From Coriolopsis trogii (Eukaryota > Basidiomycota > Agaricomycetes > Polyporales > Polyporaceae): DNA of 64,000 nucleotides. The stretch lies in NCBI GenBank assembly GCA_020543525.1, contig JAHYIO010000036.1:2542001-2606000 (forward strand), given 5' to 3'. A model generated the notes under the pieces. The model had not been told where the DNA came from, did no database searches, and saw only the letters and a program-made list of their open reading frames with translations. Positions 1 through 11,151 of this stretch are shown here, in pieces. Both the position numbers and the translations under genes were made by a program. Positions within the stretch are counted from its first letter, which is position 1. Each line of letters begins with the position of its first letter.

Positions 1-1642
1 AATTCCGAGGCACAGCGAGAGTGCACGCATCGTTCTCCGCGGCCTTGATCTCTTCCAGTAATGCGCGTGCCGCCACACCGCGCGGCGCTCCCACGAGCCG
101 GTGTTCATTAGCAGGTGCTCCCACGCAGAGAGTTGGCAGAAGGCTTCACCCGGCTATGCACCCTCACTCACATCCGCGCTGTCAACGGAACAAGCAGCAG
201 TGTGCGTGCCATAGACGACTGGGGCGCTTCGCCGCTTCCTTCCCCCATTCGTTCCTGCGGGCTGTGGAAAACCAAGCCTCTACTGTCGGCCTGAGGCTAC
301 CGTGCTAGGATTCCTTATGCTCAGTCTTGGCCTGGCCTCACGGTGTCCATCCAAGTCCGCGTGGATCCATACCTCGACCTGACGTCGCGCACACATGGCG
401 GGCTCTCGGGCCCACCCACCCCGACCCTGTATTGTCGCGCTGCGCACGAGGCGCGTCGTGTTCCCTAGAGAATGTCGTACGACATGACGCGCACCAGTGC
501 TTTCAATGACCCAGCAGGTGACCAGCCAGTTTGAGAGTTCGGTCAGTGGGTCCAATAGGCCAAAGTCAAATCGCTGGCGGGTCAAGCTTGGGACCGAGAA
601 GACCGAGTCGCTCGCCAATAGTAATCCGCCGTCGAGTTAGGGAACCAGAAGGACCGCACCGCCCGATGTACCCAGAAAGGAACTCTGCTCGACTGTCGAG
701 TATCGTCCGCGTGCATGACTGGACCGGTCGGTCATTGACCAGCAGACAGCAACCGCTCTGTGTGCGGGACGGACTCCCTTTGACCCACTCTTGACAGCAC
801 TGGCGCACACTCACTTCGCCACTCATTCAGCGTCGACGTGCACGCCCACCGCGTGACCCATACAAGGCGATTTAATCTCCCACCTATCGGCTCTATCGCC
901 CCCCAACGGGCGCACCAGGCAGGCGCGAGTAGCTGCTGGGCGCTGTCGTTTGCTGCCGCTAGCCCAGATCGCCCGCGCAGAGCTTCTCTCCTCGCTCCCG
1001 GTCGAGCGCAGCGAGACGCTTCTTGCTCCCGTCATACGCATCATATGTCTAATCTCGCCCGTTCAGCCCGCACAGGATCCGAGGGCGACATTGACGACTG
1101 ACACATGCTCGGAAGGCCGGGTCGGCGCGAGCTGGAAGCGGATGGCATTCATATTTTTTTTGTTGCTCCATTTCAGCAGATTTTTTCTCTTCCGGATCCC
1201 GAGTCGAAGTGCGGATGATTGGCAATCCGACGGCGGGAGGGGAAGCCCACGGGCGAAACCGAGGTGAGAACCATCCGTCCCGCACGTCTCCATGGTCAAT
1301 CTCGTCTTTCGCGGTCGGGTCTCACGCGCTCAAAGCCCGCTTCCCGAAAGCGCACAACGGTCCAGAGTCCAGAGTCTAGACATCCCGTTCGAGGGTCGCC
1401 ACGCGCAAGGGTTCGACGAGATCCATCGCCGTCTCTCAGACTCCATCGCTCAGAGCCAAGGCCTTCTGAGCGGACGCGGATGCGGATTGCGCATTAGATC
1501 TAGAGCGAGCGAGCGTGGCCGTTACGTACATACGCCAGTTCACTCGGTCAGCGCCGGCTCGAGCTCACTGTCACTCCAGCGACAGCCACTGGACGACGGG
1601 TTGACAGCGGTACAAGGTCCGTGCCCAGCTGCCTGAGCTCAC

Positions 1643-1669
1643 TGGCTGGCTGGCTGGCTGGCTGGCTGG
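1643..1669. repeat. (GGCT)n microsatellite
   Basis: About 6.75 perfect copies of a GGCT/TGGC tetranucleotide. It lies outside any recognised gene. Confidence 0.9.
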
Positions 1670-3272
1670 GCCAGCGACACCCACCCCTCCCTCGTCCACG
1701 AATCACGATCCACGACCCCCGAGCGCGATGAGACTGGGGCATACCGCGTGTCGCGCGAGCCAAACTGACAGCCGCGAATGTCGCGGACATCGTGACCGCC
1801 CCGAACGTCCAACGGGTGCCGGTGGGCTGGTACCGTTGCGTGCTGGGATGCTCAGTGGCGAGCGCTGAGTGCACTTGCTGAGAGCGTTTGACGTTGAGGA
1901 CGTACTGTCGCTCAGGGCTGCGTTCGCGTCTGACCGAGTCGGAGTGCGGACGCGGAGTGCCACTGACACGCTGAAGCGCTGACATTGACACAGTTTTTGT
2001 TACGAGCTCGTCTGCACGCTGACTTGTGCCATGTGCAAGCTAGCAGCAAGCTGGGAGTGGCATCATACATGATACATCGCAGTGTCACCGACAATGCGAA
2101 CGCACCCGGACGACCGCCAGGCGCTATCATGTAGGACTACTCACCACTTGTTGGGCGAGCTCCTCTCAGGCTCCATGCACTGTCACATGCCTGAGGCCTC
2201 CCCGGGACACCCGTGCATGATATGGCATGTGTATTTGCGTAGTCACCGAGGCGGCGACGGATCGCCAGCCTCTACCGTGACTGTCAGCATCATCCCAATC
2301 ATGAAGCTGTCCGCTTCCAGGTCCCCCGGTTGCGAGTCCAAGGTGGCGGTGTGCAGCGTGCTCAGGCTGTGCCGGCTCAGGCTTTCCTTCCGGGAAGACA
2401 TGTACATGAACATATCATCATGTGCAGCGCGCGGCCACTTTGGAATGTTGAACATCTCATCGTTGCACGTTTCCAACGATGAACGCTGTCATACTTATGT
2501 CTATGACCCTGTCTAGCATCGCATGGACTCTCGGAGCAGAGCCATGGGATATTATTTCGTCCGGGCCAGCGTTGGGCATGCGACGAACAGTATCCCATTG
2601 CCAACGTTCGAACCGTCGACAGATGTCCGTGAGTCCGTGACCGAGCGACATCGGACACTGGACGAAGAAGGAAAGACGCATCCCCTGCACCGTCCTCGTC
2701 AAACTTGTTTAACGTCGACGTCGATCTTGATAGAGCACACCGTCGTCCTCGTCCTCGTCCACGTCCAGACCCATCGCTCACCGTCGTCCTCGTCATCGTT
2801 GGACTGCTGTTCAGCGCATCGCCACGTCACGGGCGTGACCTCCCTCATCTGCGGAGCCAATTGGCATACCCGGCGGCGACAGGGTGACCTTCAAAATCAG
2901 ATACAGTGGCCGCACTATTGCTACATCATATACCGTTACTTCGAATCCATGACACACACGGGCAGGTCGGCCACTGCTGCAGATCCCCGCCAGCCAAACA
3001 ATTAATCGGGCCTACCACCGTCTCGCTACTCACTCACAATACACCATGTCGTACAAACGCACAACGTGTGATCAGCCTCTAGCGCTGCGCATGCGCATTC
3101 GTTTCAAACTTGGACCTATCGCGGTAAATCACCTCTCTCGTCGGGCCTGATCATAGACTCGGAAATGAGATTCGACAAGCTTTTCCATTCGCGTTTGTCA
3201 ACTTCCGCCGGCTGGCGTTTGGCATTCACCGTCCACTGGCACCCCGGTGCTGACATCACGCACAAAAGCGAA

Positions 3273-3290
3273 GGAGAGAGAGAGAGAGAA
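3273..3290. repeat. (GA)n simple repeat
   Basis: A short GA dinucleotide run followed by an A run. It lies just downstream of the 3' end of the GET4 gene, which is on the minus strand. Confidence 0.8.
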
Positions 3291-3515
3291 AAACATAACA
3301 CAAGAATTACACGTCCTGCCCGCTACCCGGCCCTTCGCGAAGCCCGACCATCGAACGCTCTCCACACGGCCGCAGCCGTAAGCCGAAAGCCGTGGGCCGC
3401 GAGCCGTGAGCTGCGATGCGGGTATTGGCCTGTCACCGACTGCCGACTTCCATGATCCCAAGTTTCAATCTCCCGACCGTACATCCAGGCTCCATCCTAC
3501 ACGGCACACACTCAC

Positions 3516-5243
3516 TCAGTCCAATCCGGGGGTCGACGTCGGTGCGGCCGGGGTGAGGGCTCTACGCGTGGGGGCAGCGCCCGTCGGGGCTCCACCTCCG
3601 AACATGGCGGAGATCATGTCGCCGAACGGGTTCGCCTGCTGCGCACGCGGCGGGGGGATTGCAAAGTAGAGCTCCGCGATTTCTATCAGCGCCTGTGGGC
3701 ATGGGGATGGGGTGAAACCGCCGGGGGAGGGGGGGGGCAAAAGATAAGGAAGGACATGTCAGAATGCGTTCAAATTGCTCGGGATGTAGCGAAGACAAGG
3801 CACGGTCAGGATAAGACGAGACGGGGAAGATATTGGACAGGGCAGGGAGATCGGACGTTGGCATGCAAGACGCGCTTGCCCTAAGCCATCCCATGCGGAC
3901 CCTGAGCTCCCTGCAGGGACGACAGGAGATTGTGCGAGATGGGATGCACGAATAGGCGGCTCGTTTATCAGATGAACCGAGGGATGGGCACGGAATGGCT
4001 AGAAGCGTCAGGGAGATCCAGCCACAGAACAAACCAGCCGCGAATGCGCAATGTGCAGCAAAGAGAAATGTTGACGCTCAATAGGAACCGAACACCCACC
4101 TTTCTGACTTCCGGTTGCGCAACAAGGCCGCCTTTGCTCTGGTAAGTTCCGCAGAGTCGCACCCAAGCTTCCCGCATGACTCTGTTCTTCTCGCCTTGTG
4201 CGCGTTGGCAGGCCCGCACCGCGAGTTGCGCGAAATTGACAGCTGAGTCGGTGGTGAAGATGATCTCGTCCTGTTCGCCTTCCTCTGCCTTTCCCACAGG
4301 AATCGGCGAAGGTTGATGTGGGGACGGTAGCGAGGAGCGTCGAGTGGCTAGCTGGGAAACGAAGTGGATGATGAACGTCCGGGCAGCAAGGATGTTGCCG
4401 TTCTGCAGATACCTGGGCGAACGAAGCACCGTAAAATCATCGGCAACTTTCGTGCGGAGTGTGAGCTTAATGACTTACGGTATCGTCCCACGAAGGGCGA
4501 ATGCACCTGCAGGCCCTTCCGAACCAGCCCATTCAACAAACATCTCTGCAAGCAAGCGGGCGCTATCCCGCTTTCCAGCCGCGAGGAAATGCGGCTCGGC
4601 GGAGTCGAAACTGCCTTCTGGATAAATGAAACCGATGAGAGTCGGGACCCTGAGGTTGAGTGCCCATGCGATGCGTACCTTTGTACAGGACTTCTCCGAC
4701 GTAATGGTGAAGATCAGGATCCCCTGCAGGGTGTGGGCCAGCCTTGCTGGACCAACTGGATATGGTGTCTCAGGGGATGATCGGTGGTGGTAGTATGGGA
4801 AGGAATGCTTACGCAATGGACTTGTCAATGATGGTTTTGCGCCATGATCCAGAAGGACCGACGAGTGCGATGAGCTGCGTTAGGCGACCTGAGAGCGCGT
4901 GTCGTCAGCGAGAAGGGAAATTTGGGCGACGTGGTCGAAGATGGGCAGATGAAGGCACTCAGAACTCACCGCGGCTCTCAACGTTGACAGTCTCGCCCTT
5001 GGCCTCGTACACCTCCAGGAGGAAAGCGGCAAGGTCTGTGCCGCTTCCCTGTTGTCCCACCTTGAGAAGCTCCCGGGCGGACTGGAAGAGGACATCTATG
5101 GCAGTGTCGTACTGACTTGATTTGTTGTATCGCGCAGCAAATGTACGTGCTTTCTGATGGGCCTCGTACGGTTGTCCGGACGCGATGAGGGGGAGAATGG
5201 CTTCGAGAGCGCGCGCAGAAGATGTCGCCCGTGCAGGAGGCAT
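3516..5243 (-). CDS. GET4: GET4 homolog, tail-anchored protein insertion factor
   Basis: Cytosolic factor that, with Get5, passes tail-anchored membrane proteins from Sgt2 to Get3 for insertion into the ER. The hand-built model has six exons: 4970-5243, 4813-4888, 4679-4755, 4479-4617, 4100-4412 and 3516-3692. All phases agree, giving 351 aa. The N-terminal exon has the helical-repeat signature (SGQPYEAHQKARTF, AFLLEVYEAKGE). The middle exons give the GDPDLHHYVGEVLYK segment and the PHFLAAG/FVEWAG segment. Exon 5 has RYLQNGNILAA-type sequence, and the last exon has ALIEIAELYFAI then NPFGDMISAMFGG. The start is the first ATG of exon 1 and opens directly into conserved sequence. It is divergent from ARV1 over about 820 bp. 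Identification is strong; the poorly conserved Ser/Pro insert (SSLPSPHQPSP) in exon 5 is a species-specific loop. Confidence 0.92.
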
Positions 5244-6063
5244 CTGTTACGGCAAGTTACGGTGTTCGTGATGCAACGAGAATCGTAGGGCTAGAGCAAA
5301 CAAGTCGGCGATATCCAGGATAGATCGTGAGCGTGCTATGTGCGTGGTGGGGTCCAGGAAGAGACCGTCGAGATCGCTGAGCCGCCGCGGCCCCAGGCTC
5401 CCGGCCCGACGCGTATGAATGGGCGTTTAGGGACACAACGTCACCGGCGCTACACCCGTCTTGGTACCAATGGTATTCACCAAGCACTTGCGCCGAGTCC
5501 GCTCAGTCTACGAGTACCGTAAAGTCAAGCTGCAGACGAAGCACGGCTGACTCTGACAAAGCCTTGTGTATGCTTGGTATGTTCAGCCAAACCTTCGGAT
5601 CGTATATAGTCGCGCTCGTCTCACCATACCCGCAAGTTGTCAGATCTCGGCAGTGTGTTTCCTGCAGGAATTCTATCGCAGTGCGCAAACAGGCGTCACT
5701 ACTACACAGCTCTGCGGTCACGCCTAGATACAGCTCCGCTGTGCTTGCCGGGAAGATCTAACTTTGACGACAGCGGAACAGTTACCCGTTGATTAGTGAG
5801 TATTGGATAGATCTCTCGCTTATCTCATCCCACAGAACTCCGTGATTACTTGTCGTCACGGATGCTCGCGAAACCGAGAGGAAACAACACTCACAAATAT
5901 TGTATGACTGCAGAACCTCGGTGCCTCTGTGGTCTCAAACGGTCAGGCATACTCATTCGCATGGCGTTTGTCTCACCTCATTCTATCGCCATAATTGTCC
6001 CTCTAATTCTTAGGTCCGACATCAAAATTCTCCAACGTCACAGCCGCTTGCAGAAGACGCAAT
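5244..6063. other. Shared 5' region between GET4 and ARV1
   Basis: About 820 bp between two divergent start codons, presumably holding both promoters. Short open frames are present on both strands, but none has a recognisable motif or joins to a neighbouring exon. Confidence 0.6.
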
Positions 6064-8111
6064 ATGCCCATATGTACCAGTTGCGCGACGCCTGTCGACT
6101 ATCTCTACACCGTCTATGACTCCAAATACAACTTCCGCCTGGAACAGTGCGTCAGTCTTCCCTCCGGTAATTGCGGACTGCTCGTGAACACAAACTAACC
6201 CCACATTGTTAACTGCACCCAGACCGCCTGTCACGCTTTCGCAGATCCTTACGTCGAACACGACACGCTCACGCTTCTCCTGGACTTGATACTCCTAAAG
6301 CGGGACGTTTATCGCCACCTTCTCTACAACCGCGGGTTGGGGGCACGTAGAGCTCGCGACGAGCTCTCACCAACAGCCAACGAGAGCAAGGCAGCTGCTC
6401 GCACTCACAGGCCAAGCGTCAGCCAACACCATGAACCTTCGGTGCGTCTCGCACGCCTGTCCGCATCTTACTGTCAAAGTCAACCGTCACCCCAGGCTCG
6501 GTGGTGGTTGATCACAAAACTCGGCTTTGCCCTGATCTGCGTCGATGCATGTACGTCCCGGGACCCGGCTTCCTCGCGCTTTTACTGGACAGCGAGCTGA
6601 AATGTCACCCGGTCATGCAGTCATCCGGTGGACACACATCAGTGCGCGAACTCTAACTCTCTCTTCTCCCCGCTGCTGACCGGGACGCGGGCGCATTCAA
6701 CGTAAAAGATTCCATACACCCTGATTCAGACCAGGACGCTCCCCATACGATCACAAATTGGAACCAGACGGCGCTCATGGGCTTCATGCGCATTCTCGTG
6801 GGCTGTCTCTTCGGTGCGTAAACTAAGAATAGCTATCCTCCCCCGTCCATCCCCCCGAATTAAGGCACGCAATATGTCTAACCTGGAGTATCCCTACTCC
6901 CTCTGTAGAAACTGCCGCATTCCACGCGGGCGTCGTCCTGGCATGTTATCTCGTTCTCAAGCTCCTTCCTGCCCCGGCGTCCACCGTCCCGTTGTCCGGG
7001 ATCCGGGCACAGTTCAGGTGTGTGTAGGTCTGACTTGATCCCGCGAGGGTTCTGTCCTTCTATGCTGGTGCTGCACATCTATCTGTCTCTGTCCTTGGCT
7101 GTCTACGTTCTTTCTCTGTCCCTGCTGCTTCCTACTTCCTTCTTCCCAGTCCCAATCCCCGCCCTCTCCTTCCCGTGTTGCCATCTGCTGCCTCCATGCG
7201 TTCCATCTTCATCTCCGTCGTCCGCCTTTCGCCTTTCATCCTTCCTACTCAGAGTGCGCTTCCGCAACTCCGCCCTCCAGGCACAGGATACGGATCCGTG
7301 TCTCATGGCCGGTCTTTCAAACTCTATACTTTGTCTTCCACACCTCGGTAGAATTACCGGACCTTGTGAAGGAGCCTGAGACGCAGCGTCCCATGTTAGA
7401 AGGAGACAAGGAGATCCCTCACGCGCGCCTTCGTCGTGCACGACAGCGCACCCGAGACTACCACCCCGTTTCCGTTTCCGTTTCCGTGTCCCTGTCTCTC
7501 TACCTCTCTCGCCCTGTCTCTCCGGTGTATCGTGTCACGCACATACTGACCCGCCACTCGCGCAGATACTCGCACATCCCGCTCACGCTCTTCTACTCGT
7601 CGCTCACCAAGCTCTTCCTCCTCTTCTGCCTTTCCATCTGGCGCCCCGACGCCCGAGGCAGAGGGGGCGCTCCCGCCAACAGTCACGTCAACACAGACAC
7701 AGACACAGACCGCCCCAGCGTGACAGCCCACCCGCTCATCGTCCGCGCGCTCGAGCTCCTCGACGAGGACAAGCTCGACCGCGAGTGGGTCGTGCGCAAC
7801 GTGCTCGGGGGTATGTCCGCCGGGTTCGGTCTGCGAGGTGAGTCGCCTCCCCTATCTTCTCTTTCCCTTGCTCTGCGTCGCCCTTACGTCCTTTGCCCGC
7901 TTGCCTTCGTTCCTCGACTACGTACTAACGACCGCTTCCTCTCCGTGCAGTCGTCCTGGACTGCCACCCGGTCTTCACGACGCTCATTATCCTCGCCGGC
8001 TGGCTCGTCAAGACGGCCGTCGCGAGCCTCGTCAGCGGATGGGTCGGCGTCGGGCTCGGGCGCGACGACAAGGCGGCGGGGGAGATGTGGCTCGCGTACA
8101 GCATCCCATAA
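6064..8111 (+). CDS. ARV1: ARV1 family protein, ER sterol/lipid homeostasis
   Basis: ER membrane protein needed for sterol transport, sphingolipid balance and GPI-anchor synthesis in yeast. Seven exons fit in phase: 6064-6150, 6223-6550, 6621-6641, 6709-6813, 6909-7017, 7566-7837, 7951-8111, giving 360 aa. The N-terminus has the ARV1 zinc-ribbon: ICTSC near residue 5, then C-T-A-C split by intron 1, followed by the hallmark YVEHD, LLLKRDVYRHLLYNRG and later CVDAFIRW. The C-terminal half has hydrophobic stretches (FMRILVGCLFG, VVLACYLVLKLLPAP, SSLTKLFLLFCLSIW, LIILAGWLVKTAVASL) expected for the multispan domain. Exon 3 is only 21 nt. Intron 5 (7018-7565) is 548 nt, about ten times the others, and pyrimidine-rich. 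The linker after YNRG is poorly conserved. It ends 206 bp from the convergent TSC13 gene. Confidence 0.92.
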
Positions 8112-8317
8112 AGTCAGCGGGCGCCGTCGTCAATGTGTCAGTATTAGTATAACACGCCCTTCCGTGCTACTCAATATGTTCGGATCGATCTACGTAGCGT
8201 TTTGTGCTAATGCCTCCCGGAACGGGTGCATAAATGAAGCACGCCGGCCTGCACTGCTACTGCTGCAGTCTGCCATGTCGGGTGGGCGTAGAGGGTCGTC
8301 GGGATGGGTGCAGCAGC

Positions 8318-9698
8318 TCATAGCAGGAAGGGGAACATAGCCTTCCTGTTGCGCGGGTACTCCTTCCCGAACTCCTTCTTGTAGTTCCTGTGCTTCTTGA
8401 GGGCCCAGACGGTCATCTGGTACGTCGACACCGCAACAAACAGCCATGCTGAGCACACCGAGCATAGAGAACATGGGGGCCCGGACCCCAGTCAGCGACC
8501 ATCCTTATCGCCGCCGTCCCCTGGATGCCGGCTGGGGCCCAGGGAACGGGTGTAGTATGGGACTTACCGGCATAGCTGCCCGTCATGTACGCGACGGACG
8601 CCCACGCGACGACCTCGAACAGGTAGTTCGGACACGAGACGAGCGAGAAGCCGTAGCCCTGCGGGATCGCGCGCTTCGTCGTGCCCTCTGGGCGCAGATT
8701 CCTGAGTGTGATGTGTGTGCGGAGGTTGGAGAGCTCCGCGAACTGGACGAGAAAAGGGGACGAAAAGTGCGGTTCAGTGCGACAGTCCCTGTTTGGACGG
8801 GGAGGACGAGCGTGAAGTCTCACCGTGAAGACGGCCAGACAGGACCAGAGGAAGGTTGGGTTTTCGCGGATCGTGCCGCGGATCCAGGGAGAGTTGGCGG
8901 CGTAGGTGGGGCTGTAGATGGCCCATGCGAGGAGGACGCCCGAGAGGACGTGGTAGTGGAACGAGCTGGGACGTGTTGGACGCGTCAGACGCGCTCCAGC
9001 ACGCGAACCCGGACTCACTTCTTGAAGATGTTACGGAATGGCATGGTGCCATGGGAGAAACGGTGGACGAAGATGGTCTCGAGCTCGCGCTTGACAAAGT
9101 GTAGCAGGACGGCGCCATAGACGTATCTGGAGGCGTAGTATGGGCGAATCAGCGAGGGGGCTCTGAGAGAATGTCAAGGTGGGGTTTCAGACTTTTGGAG
9201 CACGCTATGCTGAACTGGACCTCCGAAGAAGAGCCTGGGGAAGTGGTAGAACAAGGGATGGATGAGGAGGGGCCCAGCCTACACGCGTCGTAATACGGAG
9301 CGTGTCAACGACGGCTGCCGCGAGAGGGTGGAAGCGGACGACGCACGTATTCAACAATGAAGACCGTCCTCCAGCCGACTTGTGGGCCCAAGTCCTTCAC
9401 GGCCACTTCTGCACCGTCCGCAACGCCTGCGTCCTTCAGTAGAGTCTCATCCGAGAGCGCCTTGTTGTCTCCTTTGAGAGTAAGTTTCTGGCGGGCAGTA
9501 TAGAGCTATGACCGGTATTTCAGCACGCGCCACTGCCATGTAGACAATCAAACGACATGCCTTGGGAGCCTTGGCCGCGATAGCCTTCTTGACGTCAAGA
9601 ACCGTTAGTTCATCGTAGGGTTTGTCGAGGTTGAGAGACAAGGGGAAGTCGCGCGTGAGAGAGTTGGCTTTTGCGGCGGAGACCTGAATGGCGACCAT
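8318..9698 (-). CDS. TSC13: Very-long-chain enoyl-CoA reductase (TSC13 family)
   Basis: Catalyses the last step of the ER very-long-chain fatty acid elongation cycle (trans-2-enoyl-CoA to acyl-CoA), feeding sphingolipid synthesis. The N-terminus has the ubiquitin-like domain typical of the family (DFPLSLNLDKPYDELTV, then KLTLKGDNKALSDETLL in exon 2). Next comes AGPLLIHPLFYHFPRLFFGG, then KRELETIFVHRFSHGTMP, the steroid 5-alpha-reductase-type core (NLRPEGTTKRAIPQGYGF, SCPNYLFEV) and the C-terminal KEFGKEYPRNRKAMFPFLL. I chose the ATG at 9698, which opens directly into the conserved N-terminus; 21 more codons are open upstream. At least six introns are needed. It is divergent from the ICT1-type gene across about 245 bp and convergent with ARV1. 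Confidence 0.92.
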
Positions 9699-9943
9699 GT
9701 CGTTGTTATGTGCTCGAGATGCTGAAGATGAGAGAGCCTCGGAGTCTCGGACGCTGGTCAAGGACGAAGAGGTCGTCGGCAGCTCGGGCCACCAGTGACG
9801 CAGAGAGCGCCTAGCGTGGTCGGGACTTTCCTCTCTTGGAGTCCCGATTTTCTCGGAGACTCCGTGCTGGACTGGGCTTTACAACCTTTCCCTCAAAGTG
9901 TATCCCATTTCGCGTCTGTCCTCGAACGCATCGTGCGGTAAAG

Positions 9944-10745
9944 ATGCAGCGTGTTCTCCCCTTCGCGCGAACGTGGTTCGTTCCAAGAGTCACGTGGCGA
10001 ACGCCGCTCAGAGGTATTTCTGCGCGCGGAATCCACAACGGCCAGGACCTATTGCCAACTCCACCCCCGTTAACGTCGCTTGAGAATGCGAATCAGAGCG
10101 CGGAAGCACGAGCTTGGATAGAGGAGTTCAGAGCTCGCAGCATACCCAAGAGCGTCGTCGAGTTCACCTACGCGCGAAGCTCAGGACCAGGTGGACAGGT
10201 AGCGTGTAGCCTTATACACGTCATCATGCTAAGTGACTGACCTTTTGTGATGCACGACCAGAACGTGAACAAGGTGAACACAAAGGCGACATTGCGCGTT
10301 CCCATTATGGCACCATGGATTCCACCATGGGCGCGCGAATACATCAAGAAATCGGTCAGTACCTTGCATGCACCAGCCGGTCGTCATATCGCTCCATCTC
10401 TTACCCGTCGACGTGCAGCCTGCATATGCCTCGTCATCGCAATCGATACTGTTGACCTCGACGGTATATCGCTCGCAAGCGCAGAACGTGCAGGATTGCC
10501 TGGGAAAAGTGTGTAGGACTCCTATGCTCGATGCCTGTGATGTAATGACCCGTTCCGTCGATCTCTTGCAGCTGCATGCGCTCATTGTATCCGCGGCCTC
10601 TGCGGGGCTTGTGAACGAGCCCACAGAAGAGCAGCGGGAGCGCGTCCGTGACCTCGAGCGAGCAGAGAAAGCGCGGCGTCGAGAAGACAAGGACAAACGG
10701 AGGGAAGTCAAGCGAAGCCGAGCTCGTCGGTCAGACTGGGATTGA
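9944..10745 (+). CDS. ICT1: Mitochondrial peptidyl-tRNA hydrolase, ICT1/YaeJ type
   Basis: Codon-independent release factor that frees stalled mitochondrial ribosomes by hydrolysing peptidyl-tRNA. Four exons fit in phase: 9944-10198, 10262-10354, 10419-10508, 10572-10745. The key motif is SSGPGGQ|NVNKVNTKA, the GGQ catalytic loop, with intron 1 immediately after the Gln codon. The protein then has PPWAREYIKKS, a SQSILLTSTVYRSQAQN segment and a highly basic C-terminal tail (KARRREDKDKRREVKRSRARR) as in ICT1/YaeJ, where the tail enters the mRNA channel. The N-terminus is Arg-rich and lacks acidic residues for about 30 aa, as expected for a mitochondrial targeting peptide. The ATG at 9944 is preferred to further-upstream in-frame codons because it starts this presequence. 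Confidence 0.9.
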
Positions 10746-11151
10746 TCGTGTAGAGTGTTGGAGTGTATGCCACTGATGCTGGTGTTGATACGCCTCGGAA
10801 CGCGCAGTGAGTTCATAGACTGCTCATAGCGTGGCCGGACGCCTGATAGCCTCTCGCAAGCAATACGGAGGCCAAGGGACGGCTCTGCGCGGATGGCTGG
10901 CTGCAGCTCCCCGAGGCTGGCTGGGGTGGAGCTGCTCAATTAACGGGAGTTCCGCCGTCTGCGTCCGCCAATCGCTGGCATCCTGTTGACAGCACTCCAT
11001 AGACCGTCTCGATCATGTGACGTATGCCCCCGATCGACCCCGCTCCCTGTCTGCTACACGCTCAGCCTCCGAATGCAAACATAAGCCTTTCTCCATCCCC
11101 GCGCCCCCTCACCCATCTCCCTTCCTCCATCCCGCCCGCCTGCACGCCATC
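10746..11151. other. Intergenic, aquaporin 5' region
   Basis: About 400 bp between the ICT1-type gene and the aquaporin. The last 130 bp before the aquaporin ATG are very C-rich and pyrimidine-rich, as is common near fungal transcription starts. No other feature was seen. Confidence 0.5.

Larger units (their letters stand above)
1..3515. other. Gene-poor left flank
   Basis: No exon chain with a recognisable protein motif was found on either strand. Short open frames occur, but their translations are low-complexity, Arg/Ser/Pro-rich and match no family I know. The stretch contains a GGCT microsatellite near 1.64 kb, a short run of CGTCCT repeats near 2.74 kb and a GA run near 3.28 kb. It could be intergenic DNA or decayed sequence. 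Confidence 0.5.

Noticed and set aside
823..2796. Arg/Ser/Pro-rich open frames in the left flank
   Set aside because: Composition is what GC-rich non-coding DNA gives in several frames at once; no motif or intron chain supports any of them.
5503..5761. Small frames on both strands between GET4 and ARV1
   Set aside because: They overlap antisense, show no family features and lie where two divergent promoters are expected.
7366..8340. 324-codon open frame as a separate gene
   Set aside because: It merges intron, ARV1 exon 6 and out-of-frame sequence; the ARV1 exon chain explains the conserved parts.
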